Source: an uncultured Lachnospiraceae bacterium
Lineage (GTDB): Bacteria; Bacillota; Clostridia; Lachnospirales; Lachnospiraceae
DNA: 64,000 nucleotides
Direction: 5' to 3'
NCBI GenBank assembly: GCA_947174505.1
Contig: CAMWJF010000006.1
Location: forward strand, 47,302-111,301
Every line of letters starts with the position of its first letter. Position 1 is the stretch's first letter. Made by a program: the position numbers and the translations under genes. This document shows positions 18,309 through 27,200 of the stretch, in pieces. A model generated the notes under the pieces. It did no database searches. It was not told the origin of the DNA and was given only the letters and a program-made list of their open reading frames with translations.

Positions 18309-19022
18309 ATGCATAAGTATTACCGGACCAAGAGCATTGAGGAGTCAGTTGAATGGGCAAAAAAAGTGCAGGCAAGGAAAGCAGGATTTGTCCTGTGGGG
18401 GCGGCAGTATGATACGCTGAATGATATCGCTAAGGCATTTGGACTGAATACAGACTCCCTGCGTGCGAGGATTGCCGGAGGAAAAACGCTGGAGATGACC
18501 GTTTCGGAAATGCTTGAAAAGGATGTTATCCTGTTCCGTGGCAGAGAATACACCGGGATATCATCCCTTGCGACAGCGAATGGACATGATGGCGCCCTGA
18601 TAAGTGACAGGCTGACATACAGGATGACACTGGAGCGGGCATTGTCCCAACCCATCCGCCAGATGGACAGACCGGAATTTGCGATTGAATATGATGGGAA
18701 AATGTATGCAAGCAAGCGGCAGCTGTCCCGCGAGATCGGGATCAGTACGGGCTGCATCCATGAGATGATGGTCAATAATGACCTTGATTTCGAGACGGCA
18801 GTGGATATCCTTCTGGAAACAAAAGACCGGATAGGAATCCCAAGAGAAAAAATGATATCCGGGCTTCCGGTCTGCATTATTGACGGAAGGACATACAGGA
18901 CGGCACAGTCATCGTGCCCGAAGAGGCGGAGATCGTGCGGACAGTGTTCCGGCTGTATCTCGAAGGGTACAGCGCCGCCAAGATCAGCGAACATCTGCAG
19001 GAGAAGGGCATTCGGACGATGA
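18309..19022 (+). CDS. HTH-repeat protein fused out of frame to recombinase remnant
   Basis: Up to about residue 197 the protein consists of about four repeats of a helix-turn-helix-like unit: GRxYxxLxxLAxxxGI...I..RI..GMTLE.A (for example WGRQYDTLNDIAKAFGLNTDSLRARIAGG and YDGKMYASKRQLSREIGISTGCIHEMM). The frame is open further upstream; AAGGAGG (18200-18206) precedes two in-frame ATA codons (18210, 18216), not an ATG, so the original start may be mutated. From about 18900 the frame runs into serine-recombinase DNA read out of frame (SCPKRRRSCGQCSG...), so the natural C-terminus is lost. Probably non-functional or altered. Confidence 0.55.
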   Translation: MHKYYRTKSIEESVEWAKKVQARKAGFVLWGRQYDTLNDIAKAFGLNTDSLRARIAGGKTLEMTVSEMLEKDVILFRGREYTGISSLATANGHDGALISDRLTYRMTLERALSQPIRQMDRPEFAIEYDGKMYASKRQLSREIGISTGCIHEMMVNNDLDFETAVDILLETKDRIGIPREKMISGLPVCIIDGRTYRTAQSSCPKRRRSCGQCSGCISKGTAPPRSANICRRRAFGR

Positions 19023-19491
19023 CCATGAGGCCATCCACCGCATCACGAGAAACGAGGGCGATTTTGGAGGCGCATTCCGGCAGAATGTCATCCGAGTGAT
19101 TGGCAGTTACGGACGGGAACAGCAGCTCGACGAATATACCGGTAGGATAAAAGCCAAACAGGAAGAGATGGTTGCCCTGATTGCGGAGAACGCAAAGACG
19201 GGCACCTATACGCAGGAGTTTGATGAACGCTACTGCAGGATTGCGGAGGAGATCAATGGCCTGAAAGAAGAACAGGCGGAGACAGGGAAAAAGAAAAAGC
19301 TGGCTGAAAATTATGGACAGTGGGTAAAGGACATGGATGCTTTCCTGAATGGAAACAGCGGTCAGATACCGAAATTTGATAACGACCTTGTCAGACGGTT
19401 GGTCGCAAGTATCAGGGTAATCACGGCGGACAGGATACAGATACAGTTCCAGTCCGGCATCGTCATGGAACAGGGGATCGGGAATGAGTAA
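18905..19491 (+). pseudogene. Serine recombinase remnant (C-terminal half)
   Basis: Two frames carry recombinase pieces: VPEEAEIVRTVFRLYLEGYSAAKISEHLQEKGIRT (recombinase domain) and then RVIGSYGREQQLDEYTGRIKAKQEEMVALIAENAKTGTYTQEFDERY...DNDLVRRLVASIRVI (C-terminal coiled coil). The catalytic domain is absent and the frame changes near 19020. It is a deleted relic of a second large recombinase. Confidence 0.7.
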
Positions 19492-19551
19492 AACAGGGCA
19501 GGGATGACAACAGAATAAAAGGTGTTGTTCCTGCCGGCCTGCGGTAAGAAT

Positions 19552-19579
19552 AAAATGCCCGTCGGGGGACGGGTGTTTT
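19552..19579 (+). terminator. Hairpin terminator
   Basis: AAAATGCCCGTC and GACGGGTGTTTT form a GC-rich stem ending in Ts, after the recombinase remnant. Confidence 0.6.
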
Positions 19580-19623
19580 ATTGTTGGCGCAAGAAACAGA
19601 GCAAGGAATGGAGAGGTAGGAAA

Positions 19624-19731
19624 ATGGGTTTTGTAATGGGGTTATTGGTGAGATATATTATTTTTACGGTTGCGACTTTTATGGTTGGCGGGGGTATGGG
19701 GTGGTTTTTTGATGGAAAGAAAGGTAGTTAG
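19624..19731 (+). CDS. Small single-span membrane peptide
   Basis: A 35-residue peptide, MGFVMGLLVRYIIFTVATFMVGGGMGWFFDGKKGS, with GGAGAGG upstream. One hydrophobic helix with a glycine-rich end and a basic tail. No family recognised. The longer track ORF starts inside a terminator and is unlikely. Confidence 0.45.
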   Translation: MGFVMGLLVRYIIFTVATFMVGGGMGWFFDGKKGS

Positions 19732-19760
19732 ATAGATAGAAATTTATTAAAAATTAGTTG

Positions 19761-19795
19761 TTAGGTTGAATTTATCCTAATAAATAGTATATAAT
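19761..19795 (+). promoter_or_regulatory. phd-doc promoter with inverted repeat
   Basis: TTGAAT and TATAAT are 18 bases apart. An inverted repeat TTAGG-N10-CCTAA covers the -35, as expected for autorepression by a Phd antitoxin. Confidence 0.6.
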
Positions 19796-19825
19796 ATAAA
19801 TAAAAAAGGAAAGGAACTGTAATTT

Positions 19826-20068
19826 ATGAATGTTAACTTAAAAAATCTTGTATCTATATCAGAGGCAAATCAGAATTTCTCAAAAGTTGCAAGAATGGTT
19901 GATGAAAACGGTGCAGCTGTAATATTAAAGAATAATGCGCCACGGTATGTGTTGATTGATTATGGTAAACTACAGGTTGATGTGGAAGCGGATAATGAAA
20001 CACTGGAGGATGTGGCAACTCGATTATTACAGAAGCATAGAAAAGCATTTGAGGAATTGGCAAAATGA
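19826..20068 (+). CDS. phd: Phd/YefM family antitoxin
   Basis: An 80-residue protein. The N-terminus SISEANQNFSKVARMVDENGAAVILKNNAPRYVLIDY matches the DNA-binding fold of Phd/YefM antitoxins; the C-terminal acidic helix would clamp the toxin. Its stop overlaps the doc start (ATGA). It should neutralise Doc and repress the shared promoter. Confidence 0.85.
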   Translation: MNVNLKNLVSISEANQNFSKVARMVDENGAAVILKNNAPRYVLIDYGKLQVDVEADNETLEDVATRLLQKHRKAFEELAK

Positions 20069-20442
20069 TTTTATTAAACAAAGAGCAGATAAAGCATCTT
20101 CATAGTAAATTGATACGGGAAACTGGTGGTATTGATGGAATACGGGATGAAGGTTTATTGGATTCTGCATTATCTGTACCCTTTCAATCCTTTGGTGGAG
20201 AGGAATTGTACCCAACTATTCCACGAAAGGCGGCCAGATTATGTTATGGATTAATTAAAAATCACGTTTTTCTCGATGGAAATAAGAGAATTGGAATTTA
20301 TGCAATGTTGGTATTTTTAGAACTGAATGGAATGGAGATAGAATGTAGTGATGAAGAGATGGTTACTTTAGGACTAGGAATTGCTGCAGGCCAATATAAG
20401 GATGATGAGATTGTGCTTTGGATTGTAGGGCATAATAAGTGA
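20065..20442 (+). CDS. doc: Doc family (Fic fold) death-on-curing toxin
   Basis: A 125-residue toxin with the full family layout: IRDEGLLDSALSVPFQSFGGEELYP, then the active loop NHVFLDGNKRIG. The lysine in place of Fic's second glycine (GNKR rather than GNGR) marks Doc, which phosphorylates elongation factor Tu. The module is complete with phd and appears intact. A 24-base stretch coding ARLCYGLI recurs exactly at 23991. Confidence 0.88.
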   Translation: MILLNKEQIKHLHSKLIRETGGIDGIRDEGLLDSALSVPFQSFGGEELYPTIPRKAARLCYGLIKNHVFLDGNKRIGIYAMLVFLELNGMEIECSDEEMVTLGLGIAAGQYKDDEIVLWIVGHNK

Positions 20443-20486
20443 TAAACAAGGTATGTTAAGAAATATCGTGAGTTTTGGAGAAATAT

Positions 20487-20612
20487 ATGGGTTATATGGA
20501 CGAACTGTGGCCAATTGAAAGTCATAGTTTTTATGACATAAATGATACTAACTTTCAGGTGCATATTAAGTGGAGTAAAAATATAAACACCACTTTACAA
20601 CTTTTAGATTAA
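20487..20612 (+). pseudogene. Short ORF cut by IS remnant
   Basis: A 41-residue ORF (MGYMDELWPIESHSFYDIND...) with GGAG upstream. It ends exactly at the border of a transposase remnant, so it is probably a truncated gene start. No function visible. Confidence 0.35.
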
Positions 20613-21293
20613 GCCGCGTCTTCCAAACATAGATATCTCAAGGCTTTAATAACAATCTTTGATTTTATGTGGGTTTCGATGTTTTGTGCCAAGTTTACAT
20701 AAAATATCTGCCGCCGTATCTGCTCACTGAGTACAAAGCGAAATTCCTGTACACTGCCATTCCTGTATTGTGAGAATGTTTCCTCCATATAGGGCAGTAG
20801 TTGTACCATTCCCTTTTCCGCTGGAAGTTACATGGGCCATGACTTCACGGGTTCCGAAAATATTGGTCAGTACAAGACGGCACCCTGTATAGTAACCACC
20901 CATCTTCTCACTGGAAAGGGGAAAGTCGCTGTCTATTGACAGGCGGCGGCCATGCTTTGCCGGTCTGCCCTTTTTCCCGGTGGGAGCTGGCGGCAGGTCA
21001 TACAGGACAGAATCAGCCCTCGCGCTGCCGATCAGGTCAAGGTTATCATATTCCTCTACGATGGATACGAGGTTCTGCTTTACATACCAGCTGTCGCACA
21101 GAATGATGACATTCTTCTGTGCATGAAACTCCGGCATCACATGGCGTACCATGGCTGCAGCAAGTTCCAGTTTTGATTCCTTTTTCTGCCACATACGGTA
21201 TCCAAGGGGGACTGAGAGATAAGAGATTCTGCGCTGATGCCATACCGGCACACGCAGCATAAGGCTGACAAAGCAGTGCCTGTTTGATAGCAA
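20609..21293 (-). pseudogene. IS transposase remnant (DDE type)
   Basis: The minus strand reads GYRMWQKKESKLELAAAMVRHVMPEFHAQKNVIILCDSWYVKQNLVSIVEEY..., typical of the catalytic core of an IS4/IS701-like DDE transposase. The N-terminal part is missing, and a frame change near 20810 moves the C-terminus (LLPYMEETFSQYRNGSVQEFRF...) into another frame. Non-functional. Confidence 0.7.
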
Positions 21294-21324
21294 ATAGAAT
21301 GTATATTAACCAAAGGAGAACAGC

Positions 21325-21696
21325 ATGAAAGAAATGCAATCTTTCCTGAATTTCTTTTATATTTTAGATCAATGCTATAATCAATGTTATGGAAAAGGTA
21401 GGGAGGATGACTTACCGTGGTTTCTAGGAGCTATTTGCCCTGAATTATGGGATGATGGAAAACCTATTGATGAAGCTATTTTTGATGAATGGCTGAAGTT
21501 TAGTGATTCCAAAACCATTGACATAAACAATATAATGGAAAAGACGTATTTGTTTTTGGAATATTATGAGCTGAAATTTGGGTTTAATTTTTCCAAAGCA
21601 AAACATTGGATTCTGATGACAACAGATAGGACAGTGGCGCAAAGTGCATATGACAAGGCAGAAGTAATGTACCAAGAATACAAGTACGATAATTGA
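21325..21696 (+). CDS. Hypothetical protein, candidate immunity protein
   Basis: A 123-residue acidic cytoplasmic protein with a strong AAAGGAG site. Rich in aromatic and acidic residues (NQCYGKGREDDLPWFLGAI, ILMTTDRTVAQSAYDKAEV). No family recognised. Its size, acidity and position just upstream of an orphan RHS tip suggest an immunity protein left from another toxin cassette; this is inference. Confidence 0.5.
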   Translation: MKEMQSFLNFFYILDQCYNQCYGKGREDDLPWFLGAICPELWDDGKPIDEAIFDEWLKFSDSKTIDINNIMEKTYLFLEYYELKFGFNFSKAKHWILMTTDRTVAQSAYDKAEVMYQEYKYDN

Positions 21697-21753
21697 GATT
21701 CGCCCAAACCATTATCTATTCTATAATGCAAGAAACATAACCACAGGGACAAG

Positions 21754-22185
21754 ACGCGTTATACCGTGGACGGTTGAAGTCGTATCCTGTATACGGGACA
21801 GCAGTACGATCAGGAGACAGGGCAGTATTACTTAAGAGCGAGATACTATAACCCTGTAGTGGGAAGGTTTTTACAGAAAGACACTTATCGCGGCGATGGA
21901 CTGAATCTGTATGCTTACTGTGCGAATAACTCGGTGGTTTATTTTGATCCGAGTGGGCATAAGCAACAATATGCAAATGACATCGGGAAAGGAAATTATA
22001 ATAAAGTTAGAGATAATTATCTCGGCAACATGGGAATTGATGCACATGAATTTAAGAAAGATTTCTTGGGTAGAAAGGCTCCAATTTCTAAATATGATAT
22101 AAACGTAAATAAAGATAATGGGGAGTTATTTATTTTCAAAAAAAGGAGGGAAGGGGAGTGGAATTCCCACTGGAGAATTTATTAA
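21754..22185 (+). pseudogene. Orphan RHS tip with C-terminal toxin domain
   Basis: The frame opens TRYTVDG, has an in-frame TGA, then SRILYTGQQYDQETGQYYLRARYYNPVVGRFLQKDTYRGDGLNLYAYCANNSVVYFDPSGH, the conserved end of RHS core repeats. The variable toxin tip begins after DPSGH (DAHEFKKDFLGRKAPISKYDINVNKDNGELFIFKK). At an A7 run (22138-22144) the frame goes to RREGEWNSHWRIY stop; with six As it would end KKGGKGSGIPTGEFIK, matching family tips. The rest of the RHS protein is absent, so it is a silent or orphan cassette. Confidence 0.75.
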
Positions 22186-22595
22186 ATAAAAATACAGCAC
22201 ATACAAATATTAGAGCAAGTCTAAGGATTTTGGGAGAATATTTTGATGTGCAGAAGATTACAGATGCATTAGAGGTGGCTCCAAGCTGTACATGGAATAA
22301 GGGAGAATTTATTAGAGATTCGGGGAAAAAGCGTACATATACAGCATGGATTTATAAGACAGAAATTATTGAAACTTTGGATATAAATGCTTCAGTTAAG
22401 CAAATTGGAGAGTTGTTTTATTCAAAAGTAGATAATTTAGTTGGGCTAAGGAAACAGTATGAATTAGATATTAGTATTGACTTTGTAATAGTAATAAAAA
22501 ATGAGGAGCCACCGGCAATATATTTTGAACCCGATTTTATCAGATTTGCAGCGAAAATAGGAGCACAATTTGATGTTGATACTTATATTAACTAA
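22158..22595 (+). CDS. DUF4279 family protein, probable immunity protein
   Basis: A 145-residue protein starting at GTG 22158, eight bases after AGGAGG, inside the toxin-tip coding sequence. TNIRASLRILGEYFDVQKITDALEVAPSCTWNKGEF...RTYTAWIYKTE fits DUF4279, a family found beside polymorphic toxins. It would bind and neutralise the RHS toxin tip in the cytoplasm. The gene is intact although the toxin is not. Confidence 0.7.
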   Translation: MEFPLENLLNKNTAHTNIRASLRILGEYFDVQKITDALEVAPSCTWNKGEFIRDSGKKRTYTAWIYKTEIIETLDINASVKQIGELFYSKVDNLVGLRKQYELDISIDFVIVIKNEEPPAIYFEPDFIRFAAKIGAQFDVDTYIN

Positions 22596-22699
22596 ATTGA
22601 AATAATTATGTTGGGACTTTAGAGGGAAAAGAGTCACGACAAACGCATGAGTAAATAAATTGTAAACAACCTGTTTTTCTGGTAAGATAAAAGAAAAAA

Positions 22700-23000
22700 G
22701 AAAGGTTTACATAATGTAAGAGCTGCTGGACTGGATGGAATATACAATATATAGAATTAGAGAACGGGATGCCGTCCCATATCGTATCCGCATGGAGCAG
22801 GGAGGACGGCTTCTGTCTGGGGCAGAGGGCAGTCAGCGAAAAGAGCAATGAGATCACGACAATCCCGGAACTGCTTGATAAAATACAGATAAAAGGGCAG
22901 ACCATTACAATAGATGCCATGGGGACGCAGAAAGCCATAGCGGAAAAGATCCGGAAGAAGCGGGCAGATGGAGAAGCGGGAATATTACCAGACCGATGAC
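22700..23000 (+). pseudogene. ISAs1 family transposase remnant
   Basis: The central part reads HIVSAWSREDGFCLGQRAVSEKSNEITTIPELLDKIQIKGQTITIDAMGTQKAIAEKI, the core of ISAs1-type transposases with the catalytic DAMG segment. Start and end are missing or frameshifted. The 22596-22700 stretch before it holds nothing recognisable; the 23000-23140 stretch after it has short coding scraps only. Confidence 0.65.
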
Positions 23001-23141
23001 ATAAGATGGCTTTCGTAGAAAAAGGAGTGGAAAGGCATAAGAAGTATAGGGATGGAAGAAAAGACGATAACGGATGAAAAAGGGGAGCGGAAAGAAAGGA
23101 TATCTGGAAGAGTTAGAGGGTAAACGACTGACGCGGTACGG

Positions 23142-23966
23142 ATGTTCCCTGTTGCGGGTTTGCCAGAACACAGATATAATGGTTGTAAACTATTTCGGGA
23201 ATGGGGTGCAGTTTTGGATATATCGGGATTACTGGAAAAAAGGAAGCAGTATGAGGCAGTAAAGGACAGCATTCCAGAAGCGACAAGGATTTCATTGGAA
23301 AATGCTTTCGAGGTGGAGTATACCCATCATTCAACAGCCATTGAAGGAAATACACTGACCTTGATGGAAACGAAGCTAGTGCTGGAAGACGGGATTGCAA
23401 TCGGCGGGAAATCCCTTCGGGAGATTTATGAAGTGGTAAACCACAATAAGACATACCGGTATGTAAAAGAATGTATCGGCAAAGGGTTCGCACTGGAGGA
23501 AAACATTGTAAAGGATATTCATGCCCTGCTTATGGAGAATATCCTTACCGGCGGCATCTACCGCAGGGAAGAGGTGGTGATCAGCGGCGCAAGCCATACG
23601 CTGCCTGCAGGCAATGAAATGTATGCACAGATCAAGAACTTTTATGTGGAGCTTTCCGGGAAAAATGGATTGAACGATATCGAACTGGTGGCGTGGACAC
23701 ATGCTGAGTTTGTGCGGATACATCCTTTTCTGGACGGAAACGGCAGAACATCAAGACTGCTTATGAATTACCAGCTGATGGCAAAAGGCTTCCTGCCTGT
23801 ATATATTGCGAAGGAGGACAGGCTGGCGTATTATAACGCGCTGGACCAATATGCCGCGCATGGCAGTCTGGATGATTTTGCAGATATGATAGCCTTGCTG
23901 GAGGAGAAAAAGTTAGACAAGTATCTGGAACTGGCCGCCATACAGGAGCAGGAACCGTTGGCATAG
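23142..23966 (+). CDS. Fic family protein (class II)
   Basis: Up to 274 residues. The Fic motif HPFLDGNGRTSR is complete, as is the flap region (GASHTLPAGNEM). An N-terminal inhibitory motif (STAIEGN, matching S/TxxxEG/N) makes it a class II enzyme that would modify proteins with AMP from ATP, under self-inhibition. The first ~24 residues may be junk from the IS junction; a TTG near 23213 (LDISGLLEKRKQYEA) could be the native start. It is isolated between IS and repeat remnants. Confidence 0.8.
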   Translation: MFPVAGLPEHRYNGCKLFREWGAVLDISGLLEKRKQYEAVKDSIPEATRISLENAFEVEYTHHSTAIEGNTLTLMETKLVLEDGIAIGGKSLREIYEVVNHNKTYRYVKECIGKGFALEENIVKDIHALLMENILTGGIYRREEVVISGASHTLPAGNEMYAQIKNFYVELSGKNGLNDIELVAWTHAEFVRIHPFLDGNGRTSRLLMNYQLMAKGFLPVYIAKEDRLAYYNALDQYAAHGSLDDFADMIALLEEKKLDKYLELAAIQEQEPLA

Positions 23967-23990
23967 ACCATGTAGACAACATCATACAAA

Positions 23991-24014
23991 CCAGATTATG
24001 TTATGGATTAATTA
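23991..24014 (+). repeat. 24-bp exact copy of a doc gene segment
   Basis: CCAGATTATGTTATGGATTAATTA is identical to 20234-20257 inside doc. No other part of doc is present here, so it marks a lost second copy or a recombination scar. Confidence 0.8.
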
Positions 24015-24125
24015 GTGTCTGCTGATTGAGCGAATATTTGCATACTCCTTCATTTATATTTTCCCCATATTGGAACAGATACAATACAAAAGGGTGTAAA
24101 GTATCCGCTTCCGAATCTTAAACAG

Positions 24126-24138
24126 ATTCGTCACGAAT
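24126..24138. promoter_or_regulatory. Operator-like palindrome upstream of giant gene
   Basis: ATTCGT-C-ACGAAT lies about 43 bases before the -35 of the giant gene. A regulator site is possible; none is assigned. Confidence 0.35.
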
Positions 24139-24180
24139 ACGAAAAAGTGAATAAAAATTTTAAAAGACACGTAAAATTCC

Positions 24181-24208
24181 TTGCTATTTTAAGGGGGGGG
24201 GGTATAAT
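24181..24208 (+). promoter_or_regulatory. Promoter with G10 tract in the -35/-10 spacer
   Basis: TTGCTA and a perfect TATAAT are 16 bases apart, and ten of these bases are consecutive Gs (24193-24202) touching the -10. A change of one G gives the optimal 17-base spacing, and other changes move away from it. This is the arrangement known from phase-variable promoters in Neisseria. The 23967-24180 interval holds only the 24-bp repeat and a palindrome. Confidence 0.75.
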
Positions 24209-24215
24209 GGTATTA

Positions 24216-24242
24216 CGTGTTTTTTGATGCGCAAAAAACACG
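24216..24242 (+). promoter_or_regulatory. 5' leader hairpin of giant gene
   Basis: CGTGTTTTTTG and CAAAAAACACG form an 11-bp perfect stem with a five-base loop, starting right at the predicted transcript start. It may stabilise the long mRNA. Part of its left arm (TTACGTGT) is also an inverted repeat of ACACGTAA at 24167, so inverted repeats bracket the promoter. Confidence 0.6.
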
Positions 24243-24277
24243 GTAGCAGACAAATTTTTAGAAAGAGAGGACAGAAA

Positions 24278-27200
24278 ATGGGTAGGACGAAAAAGCTGTA
24301 TCTGGCCAAAAGAATGCTGGCTATGATACTTGCAGCTGCTATGTCAATCACTATGGTACCCCAGACGGTGTTCGCAGCACCCGCTGGCGATACCGCTGTG
24401 GAAGATATAGTAGATGCTGCAGCAGAAGGAAACGGCGATGTGGATACGCCGGAAAATGAAGACGGATCGGAGGATACGGGAGACATCGTGTCGGACGGTG
24501 CTGCAGCAGATGATGCAGATGACGGCGCATCGGGCGTCGGCGACGTGAAAGATACGGACGGCACTGCGGACGCTGCAAATAATGACGCGGATGATGTCAT
24601 GACCGACGGCGATGTTGAAAAAACAAATAAGGAGCCGGTCGATGGTGGAAACGCGGAAGTAAAGAATGAGCCGAACGCGGAGGGCGATACGTCCGCAGCG
24701 GTCTATGAGATCAGCGTTGATGACATGGAGACAGAGGCGGTCTATGATGGATACACGCCGTTTGATCCGGACAGTGCTGTGCTGAAAAAGACGGAGAACG
24801 GTGAAACTACAGTCGTGACTGGTGTAACGCTGACATCTTCATGGAAAGTACAGGGCGGGGATGGAAATTTTACCGCGCTGACAGGCGAACCGGTAAACGT
24901 GGGTGTCTATGAGTTGACTCTGACTTGCGCGGCGGTAGCTAATGTACATGCAGAGACTGTTAGGTGTGAGATCAAGAAGGCGCCCCTTACTGTCAGGGCG
25001 ACAGCCACTGCGAAACCAGGTGACAAAGCGGATAAAGCGAATGTTACGGTGGCGGTTTCTGGTGTAGAACCGGCAGAGGGCGACTCGTTCGGTTGGACGA
25101 CCGACGATATCGCGCTGGAAGTTAAAGGCGTAAGAGAGGCGTTTGGCTCTTCTCTTACGGCGGATGATGTGCTGAAAGAGAATGGCGATTATGTAGTGGA
25201 TGTTACGCCTTCCCTTAAGGCGGATGCTGCTGAGGCTGTAAAAGAGGCTGCAAAAAATTATACGTTTGATGATTTTACGGCGGATGTCGCGATGGCGGAG
25301 TTGGCTGAGACAGAGATTGAGGTCACTCTTACGGAGAAGTGGAAAGAAACAAATGCAGTAACGCTTCACGTATATGACGGGGCGGAGGCGGCGGTTCCGG
25401 CGCTTACTGTGGATTATACCTATGTAGTTAAGTATTTGGACGATACGGGAGAGTGGAAGATAATAGATGGCGCCGAGGCAGTCGGAGAGTGGGAAGCATA
25501 CACCGGCAGCGAAGTGGATGGAAACGGCAAGGTAAAGGCTCCGACTGATGCGGGCGAGTATACATACATCCTTAACTATGAGGACAAAAATGGCAAGTAT
25601 GCGAAAAGTCAGGCTGAAATTACCGTTGTGATCGATCCTGCGCCGGTAACGGTTGAGCTTGCAAACGACACGACGAAGGAGCTTACGGTTCCGGCAGGCA
25701 CACTTATGACAAAAGTGCTGTCACAGGTAAAGTATAAGGCGACATCCAAGAACCGTAGTGGTGCGGCGGTTACGATTGACGCGAAAAAGAATCATATCTG
25801 GGGTACCGGTTATGACGATAAGAACGTAAGCCAGATTTATGAGCCGGCGTTTACGCTTCAGGTAAAGGACGGGGACGCATGGAAGGATATCAGTGACGCT
25901 GCTTACAGAATGGAAGGCGGTAAGGAGTACCGCGTGATCTATGATGGCAAGAAGGCGATCTATAACTCGGACGGCACCTATGCACATAGAACGGATATCA
26001 ATTCCGGCCTGGATGAAAACGGGGAAGAGATCAATGGTGTAGATGCTAACTATATTACCGATAAGACGCCTACTGCGGACGCCAATGCCTTGAAAGTCGT
26101 GGCGCAGGCGGGTGTCGAGATGGAGTGGGATCTGACAGCCCTGCTGGCTGATGGTAAGGCGAACGAGAAACTTGGCAAAGATGCGGTTGCAAAAGATTAT
26201 GACGATAAGGCCCTCTATGAGAAGAAGGCAGATTATAAGAATAAAGTAAAGCTGAAGGGGGCGGGCAAAACGCTCGATGCGGTCGGCAGTGACTTTACCT
26301 ATACATGGTATAAGAATACTGCGGCAGATGACCTTTTGGACATAGAGATTGCGGATCAGAATAAGGCGAACGGTTTCGCGTATGATGACTATGAGCAGTC
26401 CTGGGGTTCTCCGAGTAGTATCGCCCCGACCAATGCGGGTGTTTATAAGCTGGAAATTATGTATGAGGATAACACCGACGACGATACCTTCTACTATGTC
26501 AAGGAAGGCAAAGCGGCTGAGGTGTATTTTGTCATCAACAAGGTGCAGCTTGAAATCGTGCCGGAGGGTACGTATGAGGCATTGGAAGGACGTACGCCTA
26601 GAGAGTTTTTTGTACAGGAGAAAAAAATAGACGACCTCAACAAGGCGTATAAAGTGTTGAAAGACGGAAATGCCTACACGTTCCCGGAAAGTCTTGGAGA
26701 AGTAGTGCCTCAGTGGGGCGTACTGGAGAACATAGCGGGCGAGTCAGGAGTAGACACCACATGGTATCCTGAAAATTCTGAGGACATTGGGTTCAGTACC
26801 GGGACAGGTTATAGCTATGATATTCAGGCTCGGGCACTGGGACGCCGTTATTATGAGAATGGTGAATATGACGGGTTCTTCAGCACAGTTAAGATTCGTA
26901 ATAACTATACGCTTTATAAAAGTGAAATCAAGGTGGCGGAGGATGGCGGAAAGAATCGCGCATATCGCGATGATACGCTTTTGAGTGGTAAGGCTGCCCT
27001 TAAAATAAATCCTGTGGGTACGACCAGGCTGGAGCTTGTGGCGAAAGCGCCTCTGGCAGCGTATGAAAAGACTTATAACGGCAAAGCGCTCACCAGAGCG
27101 GAAGTGAAACCCGAGGAGGATTATACACTCACGGCAAACGGACAGCCGGTAGAGGATCCTGGCATAGAGTATATGTGCGTAAATACAGAGACCGGTGACT

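Noticed and set aside
19522-19731. 69-residue version of the small membrane peptide
   Set aside because: Its first 34 codons cover a terminator hairpin; the ATG at 19624 with its own ribosome site is preferred.
24193-24202. G10 tract as pure sequencing or assembly error
   Set aside because: Cannot be excluded without reads, but the tract lies exactly in a promoter spacer and a second G10 keeps another gene in frame, so I kept both as findings.
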